A stretch of 64,000 nucleotides of DNA, from assembly GCF_009849585.1 (NCBI RefSeq), contig NZ_VCRN01000001.1, positions 248,001 through 312,000 of the forward strand. The letters run 5' to 3'. Position numbers and translations under genes: made by a program. Positions 49,215 to 56,549 of the stretch are shown here, piece after piece (position 1 is the first letter of the stretch; the number at the start of each line of letters is the position of its first letter). The notes under the pieces were generated by a model that saw only the letters and a program-made list of their open reading frames with translations, ran no database searches and was not told the origin of the DNA. Origin of the DNA: Bacillus sp. ZZV12-4809 (GTDB lineage Bacteria; Bacillota; Bacilli; Bacillales; Cytobacillaceae).

Positions 49215-50498
49215 CTATTTTTTCATAAGCCCTTCAACAAAATCTTTCAAAACATGGACACCATATACACAGTCATTTAATGACGTCCATTCCCGGGGAT
49301 TATGGCTGATGCCATCCCTGCTGCGGACAAACAGCATAGCCGCTGGGATTTCAGTTCCGACAATCATCGTGTCATGGCCGGCACCGCTTGGGATATAAAC
49401 AGGTTTAATCTCGAATTTCTCCAGGGATTCTGCTATGCCAGATTGCAGATTTTCATTAATTGGCAGAGGTTTGATTTTGGCATTCAGCTTCATTTTCACG
49501 TCAATACTTCGTTCGTCCGCTATTTTTCGGGCTTCATTCTTAATTTGATCAAGCAGCTGATCACGGGTTTCTTCAAAAATATCCCGTATATCCACTGTTA
49601 ATATTACTTCCTGAGCGATGACATTAAAGCCATTCGGGTATACGTTCAGCTTTCCAACAGTCGCAACGGACGTATCGGAGATTTGCTTTGGAAATTTCTC
49701 GATAGACGCTACAAACAATGAGGCAGCCACTAAGGGGTCTCTGCGTCCAGCCATTGGCGTATTTCCCGCATGGCCCGCTTCCCCCGTAAACGTTACCTCC
49801 AGAGAGGCTGGACCAGCAATGCCTTTTACCACACCAACTGGCTGATTCTCTCTTTCCAGCACCTTTCCCTGCTCAATATGGACCTCCACGAAGGTTTCGA
49901 TGTCACGCCTGTTTCTTCCTGCCTTTAAGCACTCTTCAGCACTGCTGCCATATTCACTTAACACTTCACGAAACGTTTTGCCATTTTCATCACGCAGGTG
50001 ATCCATTTCTTCCGGCTTCAGCAGACCCATAAATGCCCGGCTGCCTGTTAAGCTGCTCTTAAATCTCGAACCCTCTTCATCTGAAAAAATCACAACCTCA
50101 TACGGCTTCTCCGGTATGTATCCTGTTTCCTTCCATGACTCCGCAACTTCCAATGCTGAGAGAACCCCTAATGGCCCATCGAAGTGCCCTCCATTTGGAA
50201 CACTGTCAACATGGGAACCGGAAGCGATTGAGGGGCCATCTGTTTTTCCTTCCAATCTGCCGAATACATTTCCTGCACCGTCTGCTGTCACAGTAAGACC
50301 GGCGCTTTTCATCCAATTGGTAACCAGCTCCTTCGCTTCCTTCTCTTCAGCAGAATAGCCTGGGCGTGTCACTCCACCGCTACCCATGAGGCCTATCCTT
50401 GAAAGCTCATCAAGTCTTTTAGCCAATCTTTCGCCGTTTACACCTGAGCGGGTCAGTTCCTGGTCATAATCTTTTATTAGCTGTTCATAAAGGTTCAT
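49215..50498 (-). CDS. M20 family Zn amidohydrolase (allantoate/N-carbamoyl amino acid hydrolase type)
   Basis: A 427-aa binuclear-zinc enzyme of the HyuC/AllC group. Metal ligands are seen in SGSHVDSVPNGGHFDGPLG (His and Asp), FSDEEGSRF (Glu) and EVHIEQGKVLE (His), and the final His in RDGISHNPREW. These enzymes remove carbamoyl groups from N-carbamoyl amino acids, or act on allantoate or ureidoglycine. I choose ATG 50498 behind AAGAAAGAG over GTG 50507. It follows the two-gene DUF3100 membrane unit, but a hairpin lies between. The substrate is not determined. Confidence 0.87.
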   Translation of the reverse strand: MNLYEQLIKDYDQELTRSGVNGERLAKRLDELSRIGLMGSGGVTRPGYSAEEKEAKELVTNWMKSAGLTVTADGAGNVFGRLEGKTDGPSIASGSHVDSVPNGGHFDGPLGVLSALEVAESWKETGYIPEKPYEVVIFSDEEGSRFKSSLTGSRAFMGLLKPEEMDHLRDENGKTFREVLSEYGSSAEECLKAGRNRRDIETFVEVHIEQGKVLERENQPVGVVKGIAGPASLEVTFTGEAGHAGNTPMAGRRDPLVAASLFVASIEKFPKQISDTSVATVGKLNVYPNGFNVIAQEVILTVDIRDIFEETRDQLLDQIKNEARKIADERSIDVKMKLNAKIKPLPINENLQSGIAESLEKFEIKPVYIPSGAGHDTMIVGTEIPAAMLFVRSRDGISHNPREWTSLNDCVYGVHVLKDFVEGLMKK

Positions 50499-50562
50499 AG
50501 GCTTCACTCTTTCTTATTTTTTTTGGATACTATTAACACTGTGGATATTCGAGCCAAAAAGA

Positions 50563-50585
50563 CCTGGCAGTATCCTCCTGCCAGG
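50563..50585 (-). terminator. Terminator between the DUF3100 unit and the M20 gene
   Basis: On the minus strand CCTGGCAG, a 7-base loop and CTGCCAGG are followed by TCTTTTT. It lies 10 bases after the stop at 50595, so the M20 gene is reached by readthrough or has its own promoter. Confidence 0.75.
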
Positions 50586-50594
50586 CTGCAATCA

Positions 50595-51047
50595 TTAAAT
50601 AATTCCCTGCATCCGCAGAATAATCTCGGCTATTACGGCAGATCCAATGAAGGTTCCGAAGAACACGAAGACTGCGACAATAATGCTTCTCCAACCCAGC
50701 TTGGAAAAATCAGCCCAGTTCTTTCCGATTGAGATGCCTGCATAAGCCAAAATAGGGGTAGCAAGAGCCAGGATATTGACCTGGGTTGTCCATTCGACAA
50801 CGTACTGTGATCCAGGTACTCCAGGAATAGAAACGATGATTCCGATAATCCCAATATATCCGACACTCGGAATATTACCTGGCAGCACTTTTTCAAGAAT
50901 AAGACCAAGTACACTGATGACAATTAACACAAGCATGCCCGGAATGGCTGCAGACGGCAGGATATCGTAGCCTACCCAGTTACCGATCAGCGCTGAAAGA
51001 CCGAATATACATAATATCAGGAACCACTCTGTTATATTTTTAAGCAT
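50595..51047 (-). CDS. Small membrane partner of DUF3100 protein
   Basis: A 150-aa hydrophobic protein with about five spans (FLILCIFGLSALIG; IPGMLVLIVISVLGLIL; GYIGIIGIIVSIPG; ILALATPILAYAGISIG; SIIVAVFVFFGTFIGSAVI). The start is ATG 51047, inside the last codons of the upstream DUF3100 gene (8-bp overlap), so the two are translated together. Loop GISIGKNWADFSKLGWR precedes the last span. It probably forms one membrane complex with its partner. Function unknown; a two-subunit transporter is the simplest idea. Confidence 0.75.
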   Translation of the reverse strand: MLKNITEWFLILCIFGLSALIGNWVGYDILPSAAIPGMLVLIVISVLGLILEKVLPGNIPSVGYIGIIGIIVSIPGVPGSQYVVEWTTQVNILALATPILAYAGISIGKNWADFSKLGWRSIIVAVFVFFGTFIGSAVIAEIILRMQGII

Positions 51048-51861
51048 GGATATCTTCCCCTTTGTCCGCATCCTTCTGCTCTTTGCGTTTTATCATTATG
51101 CTGTACAGCTTTTCAGTAAGAGGGAGTCCAATGAAAATACTTGCATACAGCCCTGTTGAAAGTGAAAGAAGATTACTGGCGCCTGCGAAGGCAACAATCT
51201 GCGCCTCCATTTCAGGGAAGGCAGCAACGAGTGATCCGCTGGCAGCCGCCATCATGCTTCCGCTTCCCACCCCTGATGCCATCGCGAAAGACAATGGATG
51301 GAGCGGGGTAATGGTGGCCAGGAATCCGGAAATCAGTCCCAGGAAGGCAGCACCAAACACAGTACCGAAAATATAAATAGCCATTACTCCCCTGCCTTCT
51401 GGCGAATCGAATCCGTATTTATTCATAATCAGCCCCACGTTCGGCTCACGGGCAATTGAGTGGGTCATGCCAATGGATTCTCTTTTAAAGCCAAGAAAAA
51501 TAGCCACTGGCAGCGCAAATAAGATTGTTCCCAGGTTACCAAGTTCCTGCAGCAGCAATGAAGGCCCAGCCGCAATAATGGCCTCGATTTGCGGCCCAAT
51601 TGTTACGCCAATTTTCGCAATTAACAGAGTAACCCCCAGCACGATGAGGGGCTCTGCATTTTTAGCCTGTTTTTCCTTAATAAGAGGAGTGAAGTAAAGA
51701 CCCAGCCCCACGAAAAAAGCATAAAGCATAGGCAGCAGCAGAATAACTCCAGCGCCTACTTTAAAGCTGATCTGTCCGATCGCTTCAGTGGCTGCCACCA
51801 AAACAAGCACAATGGCATGCAAGCGCCAATCTTTTAAAATTTCTGTTTTTTCATTTTTCAC
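51040..51861 (-). CDS. DUF3100 domain membrane protein
   Basis: A 273-aa integral membrane protein with about eight spans, matching the DUF3100 family (motifs FYFTPLI-type loop as GLGLYFTPLIKEKQAKNAEP, GKIGVTIGPQIEAIIAAGPSLL style, SIAREPNVGLIMNKYGFDSPEGRG, and MASGVGSGSMMAAASGSLVAA). I use GTG 51861 with AGGGGGG 6 bases upstream; the earlier in-frame ATG 51903 has none. The glycine/serine-rich segment GVGSGSMMAAASG resembles a substrate pathway. It is coupled to the small membrane gene and near an M20 amidohydrolase, so uptake of that enzyme's substrate is plausible but unproven. Confidence 0.8.
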   Translation of the reverse strand: MKNEKTEILKDWRLHAIVLVLVAATEAIGQISFKVGAGVILLLPMLYAFFVGLGLYFTPLIKEKQAKNAEPLIVLGVTLLIAKIGVTIGPQIEAIIAAGPSLLLQELGNLGTILFALPVAIFLGFKRESIGMTHSIAREPNVGLIMNKYGFDSPEGRGVMAIYIFGTVFGAAFLGLISGFLATITPLHPLSFAMASGVGSGSMMAAASGSLVAAFPEMEAQIVAFAGASNLLSLSTGLYASIFIGLPLTEKLYSIMIKRKEQKDADKGEDIHA

Positions 51862-52373
51862 GGTTTCCCCCCTAGATATAAAGATTACTAGATAGATCCG
51901 CACCCAGTGGAAGAATCAAGCATGCCCTTCCCCTGCTCCAGCCTTCCTAGTATGTCGCACACCAGCTGAAAATATCTTTTTGTAAGTGGATATCCTTGGT
52001 CTGTGCTCGAGGCTAAACATCACATTCTATATGTATTCTGCAGGATCTTTTCACCGAATGGACAGGACCTCCATTGCAGCTTGATACAGCTCCAGGTCTG
52101 TTTTTGGATCTATCTATGGTGCTCGCTCATATCCGAACAAAACTATGAGGCTTTAAAGCAGGAAAGCCCCTGCTTTCACCCATCATACCACCCATGACAA
52201 TATTTGGTCCAGGCAATGAAGAAATTACTAGATTCGTTTGTTTTGCTGCCTTGTATGGCTAAGACGGGGAATAGTTCCCTGCATTTCCCCCATATAAACA
52301 CTGAGCATTTTTCTATCAAGCTCCCAAACTCATTCCTTCGTTTCCACACTTTTTACTGGTGCCTGTCACCACA
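51862..52373. other. 512-base gap with no intact gene
   Basis: No complete frame is supported. On the minus strand one frame reads ELYQAAMEVLSIR, stop, KDPAEYI, stop, then NVMFSLEHRPRISTYKK and on to a stop near 51925, which may be a gene remnant or chance. A dyad AAAGCAGG/CCTGCTTT lies at 52154-52173. GGTGCCTGTCACC at 52358-52370 is a half copy of the palindrome family. The promoter of the DUF3100 unit must lie here but I could not place it. Confidence 0.5.
52358..52370. repeat. Half copy of the GTGACAGGCACC repeat
   Basis: GGTGCCTGTCACC equals one arm tip of the larger palindromes at 35584 and 36887. It lies immediately after the benE stop; no opposite arm is present. Confidence 0.75.
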
Positions 52374-53576
52374 TTAATGCTTCTCCACCGTCCGGGCCAA
52401 TACCGCTCCGGCAACAAGTCCCCAAACAGGAGCGCTGATATGAAGAATGCTCACGCCTGATAAAGTGACAATAAAAGCTGAGAGGGCGCTTAATCGGTAT
52501 CGGTTTCCGGAAAAGCCCGTTTGCAGGCTTGAATGCAGGACGCCAATGAGGGCGAACCCTGCCAGCAATGAAATGAAAGCCTGGGGGAGCGATTGGATAA
52601 AGGGAACGATTTTCCAGGCGAAAATGCCGAAGACAATCGTAATCGCTCCTGACACAACTGCTCCCATATACCTTTTTTCCCTGGGACCGGAATCCGGTCC
52701 GGCACAGATAGCACTCATCATGCCGGCGATATTGGCACACTGTCCGCCAAAGAAGCTCGTGATCACGGAGAATATGCCGCTTGATGAAACAATTTTCCGA
52801 ATAGGGGGTTTGAAATCTCCGCTTTCCAATGCACCGATTCCTGGTGCCGCATCATTGCTCAGAATCAGCATTGCCAGCGGCAGAGCAATCGTTACAAGCC
52901 CCATCCAGCTGAATTCCGGTGTCTGGATTGACGGCAAAAAATATGATATGTCTTTTGCTGCATTCAAATCTGCTGTAAAAAATAAGACCGCAAAGGCAAC
53001 TGCAACAGCCGCTAGCACAGGCGGGAACTTTTTCACATATCTCGTAAAAAGCAGAAAACTGACCAAAGCCGCTCCTCCAACAAAAGGCATTTCCTGGATT
53101 GCTGGTACGAGCTTCACTACATAGCTGGCGACCAGCCCGCCAAGCATGCTGGCGATGACTTCTTTCGGCACCCAGCCAATGATTTTTGTAAACAGGCCAG
53201 AAATGCCAACCAGAAAAGTCAGCAGGCCGGACATGACATATCCGCCAATCAGTTCTGGATACGAATATTGTGCAGTCACAGTCGCCAAAAAGGCCGCACC
53301 GGTAATCGAATGCCCTCCTGTAATGGGCATCCGGTATAAAAGCGGCAGCAGGATGCTGTAGACACCCCCAAAAAAATAAACCGCAAACATCCAGTTAATC
53401 GTCTGCTGATCGGTGAACCCCCCTGCTGACGCCGCCTGCAGGATGATCAGGGCAGGCCCGGTCATAACCAGTGTGCTTGCAATGATTCCCGATGATATGT
53501 TTTCAGCAGTCAAATCTCTTATGAAGGAACCCTTTTGTTCCGTTTGACTGTTAGGCCTCTCCTTCGGCAAACCCAT
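52374..53576 (-). CDS. benE: BenE family benzoate/H+ symporter-like transporter
   Basis: A 400-aa carrier with about 12 spans, fitting the BenE/YdcO family related to nucleobase permeases. Typical motifs: SIITGASLVMTGPALIILQAA-type N-terminus, YRMPITGGHSITGAAFLATV, GWVPKEVIASMLGGLVASY, ILSNDAAPGIGALESGDFKPP and FFGGQCANIAGMMSAICAG. E. coli BenE imports aromatic acids with protons. No benzoate-degrading genes are near, so the natural substrate is uncertain. RBS GGGGGC, ATG 8 bases later. It stands alone, flanked by half copies of the palindrome repeat on both sides. Confidence 0.83.
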   Translation of the reverse strand: MGLPKERPNSQTEQKGSFIRDLTAENISSGIIASTLVMTGPALIILQAASAGGFTDQQTINWMFAVYFFGGVYSILLPLLYRMPITGGHSITGAAFLATVTAQYSYPELIGGYVMSGLLTFLVGISGLFTKIIGWVPKEVIASMLGGLVASYVVKLVPAIQEMPFVGGAALVSFLLFTRYVKKFPPVLAAVAVAFAVLFFTADLNAAKDISYFLPSIQTPEFSWMGLVTIALPLAMLILSNDAAPGIGALESGDFKPPIRKIVSSSGIFSVITSFFGGQCANIAGMMSAICAGPDSGPREKRYMGAVVSGAITIVFGIFAWKIVPFIQSLPQAFISLLAGFALIGVLHSSLQTGFSGNRYRLSALSAFIVTLSGVSILHISAPVWGLVAGAVLARTVEKH

Positions 53577-53714
53577 TTTTTCTGCCCCCGACTTTCAAAT
53601 AGTTTACTTACTATCATGATTTTAAACGGAATAATTGTCAAACTATTTCGCCTTTGGAAACAAAAAAAGAAATACCCTCGCAAGGATATTTCTCTGTTTC
53701 GACAAATTTCGGGT

Positions 53715-53726
53715 GGTGCCTGTCAC
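53715..53726. repeat. Half copy of the GTGACAGGCACC repeat
   Basis: GGTGCCTGTCAC lies between two AATTTCG-containing stretches (ACAAATTTCGGG and ATGAAATTTCGG). The arrangement looks like a degraded member of the same repeat family with different flanks. Confidence 0.65.
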
Positions 53727-53774
53727 TTTATGAAATTTCGGCGTTCTTCTATTTGCGGCAAAAAAAAAGACCTC

Positions 53775-54560
53775 CTAAGAGGCACCCCGTTCATTCCTTT
53801 TAAAATAGACATTTAAAACCTGCTTCAGGGACTGATCGATCTGCACCCATTCATCAAGCTTATAGTTATTAAGCACTTCAGCCAGGTTTGGCTTTATTCC
53901 GATCAATTTGATGATGCTGCCTGTCATAAAGTTCAAGGTTTTAATCAGCTGGGTGAATTTCTCTATGCCTTTATCTTCAATTTCCCCAACAGCGGTCAGA
54001 TCAAAAAGAATTTCGTCATATTCACCGGCAAAGACAGCCTTCAGGCAGCTTTCCGAAATAACGTTTATTTTATCTGCGGTTATATCGCCAAATAAAGGGA
54101 TCAGGCAAAGTGTATCAGACAGCGGAATAAATGGTCCAGACAACTGATTTAAGCGGAGCAGCACTTGCTCCAGCTCTTCTTTTTTCTCCAGCAGCTCAAA
54201 ATCTGTTGACGCCAGGCGCTCCTGCAGCTGCATCAGCTTATCCATCAAGCCTTCATTTGAGCTGTCCTTTGGCAAAAACAGCATATTGGCATAATCCTCG
54301 CTGTCCCATTGGATATGAACCTCAAATAAGCAGAGCTGCATTTCCCTGGTTTTCATATTCAATTCCAGCTTCACAGGATCCACACCAGGCTCCCAGCTGT
54401 ATTGAATCATCTTCTCAATGCTTTCCTCATCAATGATTCCCTTTAAATGCCCGCCGCTCAAGTCAAATGTTTCCCTTGCTATACTAGAGTAGCTGACGAT
54501 TTTTCCATTCTTGTCCGCTTTTAAAAACGCAAGAGGAAGCGCATGGTTAAAATATTGCAT
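53775..54560 (-). CDS. PAS-STAS signalling protein
   Basis: A 261-aa soluble protein. The N-terminal 100 residues are PAS-like (LAFLKADKNGKIVSYSSIA, VHIQWDSEDYANMLFL). A helical linker (about 105-140, LMQLQERLASTDFELLEKKEELEQVL) leads to an RsbR-like STAS domain (140-250, SGPFIPLSDTLCLIPLFGDI and DEILFDLTAVGEIEDKG). At the two positions where RsbR proteins carry phosphorylatable Thr, this protein has Ala/Asp and Lys, so it may not be an RsbT substrate. It overlaps the B12-domain gene by 14 bp and is the last gene of a four-gene operon. Confidence 0.8.
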   Translation of the reverse strand: MQYFNHALPLAFLKADKNGKIVSYSSIARETFDLSGGHLKGIIDEESIEKMIQYSWEPGVDPVKLELNMKTREMQLCLFEVHIQWDSEDYANMLFLPKDSSNEGLMDKLMQLQERLASTDFELLEKKEELEQVLLRLNQLSGPFIPLSDTLCLIPLFGDITADKINVISESCLKAVFAGEYDEILFDLTAVGEIEDKGIEKFTQLIKTLNFMTGSIIKLIGIKPNLAEVLNNYKLDEWVQIDQSLKQVLNVYFKRNERGAS

Positions 54561-55191
54561 TTTGCTGTCCTCCCACTTTATGGTTTTGCAGCCATTCTTT
54601 TGTTTGCGGCAAATCTTTTAGGATAACTGTTTGATCGGAGCAGTAAGGAAGGAGGTCATACTTTCCGGTTAACCGTCCTCCAAGCAGAACTATCGGCTTA
54701 TGCGGAAGTTTGGCAAAGGCGTCGGCATATTCCTTTAATTTCGGCAGGTGATAAACAATGCTGACCGACATGCCGATGACGCTTGGCTTCCAGTCTATTG
54801 CCGTTGTCAGCGCATATTCCAAGGGCAGACTCGGGCCAAAATATTTAGTCTCCCATCCGTTCTCTTCAAAAAGGCTGTTAACCATTTTCAGCCCAATGTA
54901 ATGCTGCTCCCCATCCAGGCAAAGAAACATGGCCCTTTTGCCTGTTTGGCTTTTTTCACGCTGGTAAGCGAGCTTTGACAACACAAAATCACAGGTAGCT
55001 GTAGCAAGATGCTCATCAGCCACTGTGATCTGATTCGTCTCCCACAAGTACCCGATGTGCTGCATAGCAGGTGTAATCAGATTTTGATAGACTTCGATCC
55101 GTGATAGATGGGAATTCTTTTGAAGGTTATCCCAGACCTTCGCAGAGTTTCCTTCCAGCAATAGAGCAGCGAGTAGTTCAGCCTGTTGCAT
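54547..55191 (-). CDS. Stand-alone B12-binding protein with Wx9EH photoreceptor motif
   Basis: A 214-aa protein with the two-part cobalamin fold of MerR-type photoreceptors but no DNA-binding domain. The helical cap (about 1-80) has Trp50 and Glu60-His61, exactly the Wx9EH signature of CarH-like AdoCbl light sensors. The Rossmann part (85-205) has DGEQHYIG, with His97 as candidate lower axial ligand, then IGMSVSIVYHLP and IVLLGGR. In CarH the upper and lower His are 35 apart; here 36. RBS GGAGG lies 8 bases before ATG. It sits between a His-rich helical protein and a PAS-STAS protein. A light- or cobalamin-sensing role is likely; the light part is inference. Confidence 0.83.
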   Translation of the reverse strand: MQQAELLAALLLEGNSAKVWDNLQKNSHLSRIEVYQNLITPAMQHIGYLWETNQITVADEHLATATCDFVLSKLAYQREKSQTGKRAMFLCLDGEQHYIGLKMVNSLFEENGWETKYFGPSLPLEYALTTAIDWKPSVIGMSVSIVYHLPKLKEYADAFAKLPHKPIVLLGGRLTGKYDLLPYCSDQTVILKDLPQTKEWLQNHKVGGQQNAIF

Positions 55192-55192
55192 C

Positions 55193-55558
55193 TTACGCGC
55201 CTCCCTTCACATGTTCACCTTTCAAAACAGTAATAGCTTCAGCAAGGTAAAGATGAAACTTTTCTCTCTTTTCATCGGAATCCATACTATCAGCCAAAAC
55301 AGCCTGAATGATTTCAAAATTGTCGATCAGGTGCTGTGAATTCATCCCATGCTTTGTTAAAATGCCCTCAAGCCAGACAGCATAATCAATGAAAAAAGCA
55401 GGCTGATCCAGCTCGTAAGCAGTCTCGAGATGTTTCATATGATGATGGTTGTCTTCTCGGCACTTCTCTTTCCCTTTTTCACCGAACCGCTCCAGCAGGG
55501 AAGGCTCAAGTTCATAAATCTTTTCGGTTATGCTGTTTACGATCTTTTCATAATTCAC
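55193..55558 (-). CDS. Helical His-rich protein of unknown function
   Basis: A 121-aa, probably all-helical protein with DNHHHMKHLETAYEL near residue 35 and FIDYAVWLEGILTKHGMN after it. The style recalls the helical sensor halves of RsbR or globin-like proteins, but I do not recognise the family. The start is GTG 55558, overlapping the ABM gene by 4 bp (GTGA), and the stop is one base before the next start. The His cluster could bind metal or a tetrapyrrole. It belongs to the four-gene signalling operon. Confidence 0.7.
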   Translation of the reverse strand: MNYEKIVNSITEKIYELEPSLLERFGEKGKEKCREDNHHHMKHLETAYELDQPAFFIDYAVWLEGILTKHGMNSQHLIDNFEIIQAVLADSMDSDEKREKFHLYLAEAITVLKGEHVKGGA

Positions 55559-55860
55559 TTAGCCACCACCTTATATTGAGAAACCTTCGGTACCACCGCA
55601 GCGAGCTCCTGATCAGGATACTTTTTCTCCAGATCATGGATTCTCTTAAAATCTTCGCTCCGGACCCAGTTTAAATAGTTTTCTTTTGTATCAAAAATGA
55701 GCTGCACAGTCAGTTCGCCGGGGCGCTTATCATTCTGCAGCAGCAGAAAGTCGACAAACCCCTCAGCCTGGTCAACCGACCGTGTTCTATTTTTATATAT
55801 GCGAATGACTTCTTCCGACTTTTCGTCGGGAACGTCGAATGTTGAAAAAACAGTGTACAT
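55555..55860 (-). CDS. ABM-domain (haem monooxygenase-like) protein
   Basis: A 101-aa ferredoxin-like fold protein of the antibiotic-biosynthesis monooxygenase superfamily (IsdG, HmoA, HmoB). Core: TVFSTFDVPDEKSEEVIRIY, VDQAEGFVDFLLLQND, LTVQLIFDTKENYLNWVRSEDFKRIH. In IsdG-type enzymes an N-terminal Asn, a Trp and a His form the haem site; here Trp near 67 and His near 76 are present, but the Asn is not obvious. RBS GGAGGAG. First gene of the operon, behind a sigma-A promoter. Haem or another ligand is possible; the enzyme role is not proven. Confidence 0.78.
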   Translation of the reverse strand: MYTVFSTFDVPDEKSEEVIRIYKNRTRSVDQAEGFVDFLLLQNDKRPGELTVQLIFDTKENYLNWVRSEDFKRIHDLEKKYPDQELAAVVPKVSQYKVVAK

Positions 55861-55898
55861 GAACTCTCCTCCAATTTTGGGAGTTTTATGGCTCCTTT

Positions 55899-55926
55899 AG
55901 TATAACATACTGCATGGGATTGTCAT
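55899..55926 (-). promoter_or_regulatory. Sigma-A promoter of the ABM-B12-STAS operon
   Basis: On the minus strand ATGACA (-35, 55921-55926) and TATACT (-10, 55899-55904) are 16 bases apart, about 38 bases before the first ATG. A GGAG/CTCC dyad lies between the promoter and the RBS. Confidence 0.62.
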
Positions 55927-56073
55927 TTTGACGGGTTAGTAGGTTGGAGAGGGCAATGTTACTTCAGCCTCCTCAAAAAGAGGGCATTTGCGGATATTTC
56001 ATGTAATATGGACAAGGGCTCTTTCCTTCTGGTTTCTCCTTCATATATTGGTAGGAGGAAAGGAGTGAAACCC

Positions 56074-56334
56074 ATGTGCCATTATTGTGTTGAAGAATAT
56101 TATTACAAGAAAAAGGTCTGCTGCAAAAAGAAAGAAGAGCCTGAACATCACGGCTGCAAGAAATGCACAAGCGATTTTAAATTCCACTGTCCCTGCAAAA
56201 GATGCTCTTTTGAGCATAAAAGCTGCTCCTGCAGAAAATGCACACCTGAAATTCATCATTGCTGCTGTAAAAAATGCGCATTTGAACGGCATGACAGCTG
56301 CTGTAAAAAGTGTTTCCATAGCTTTCACTATTAA
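56074..56334 (+). CDS. Cysteine-rich repeat protein, possible metal-binding or coat protein
   Basis: An 86-aa protein with 19 Cys and about 10 His. Short motifs recur: CKKC, CKRC, CRKC, CCKKC, CCKKC, each preceded by a Cys or His-Cys and separated by 9-13 residues starting with Thr, Ser or Ala (CTSDFKFHC, CSFEHKSC, CTPEIHHC, CAFERHDSC). I use ATG 56074 behind AAAGGAG; the longer frame from 56008 has no RBS. It is monocistronic with a terminator. The composition resembles spore-coat or metal-storage proteins, but I know no matching family. Confidence 0.75.
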   Translation: MCHYCVEEYYYKKKVCCKKKEEPEHHGCKKCTSDFKFHCPCKRCSFEHKSCSCRKCTPEIHHCCCKKCAFERHDSCCKKCFHSFHY

Positions 56335-56345
56335 TCCAGAAAAAC

Positions 56346-56368
56346 AGCGGCCAGCTTTGCTGACCGCT
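56346..56368 (+). terminator. Terminator of the Cys-rich gene
   Basis: AGCGGCCAGC and GCTGACCGCT pair with one mismatch around a TTT loop, followed by TTCATTATTTTT, 11 bases after the stop codon. Confidence 0.75.
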
Positions 56369-56549
56369 TTCATTATTTTTCAGCCTCATATTTTAAGGAC
56401 TGCATCAGATATAAATTCAAGCAGGATTCCAGGCCAGCTGCTGCAGCCACACAGCTTTAGTGCTGAAATACTGGAAAAACAGCATCACTGACACCGGAAT
56501 GGCCACAAAATCCGCAAAAAGCAGCCGGCAGCCCCACCCGCTTTCCTCC

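Noticed and set aside
51862-52373. Riboswitch or T-box upstream of the DUF3100 unit
   Set aside because: The region has a few dyads but no recognisable conserved core of any riboswitch class and no clear antiterminator/terminator pair.
52447-53124. A 225-codon plus-strand frame inside benE
   Set aside because: It is the longest antisense shadow here, but the minus-strand frame has clear BenE motifs and an RBS.
56041-56491. Overlapping frames on both strands around the Cys-rich gene (110 and 134 codons)
   Set aside because: They arise from the repeated Cys codons read in other frames; only the 56074 frame has an RBS and a terminator.
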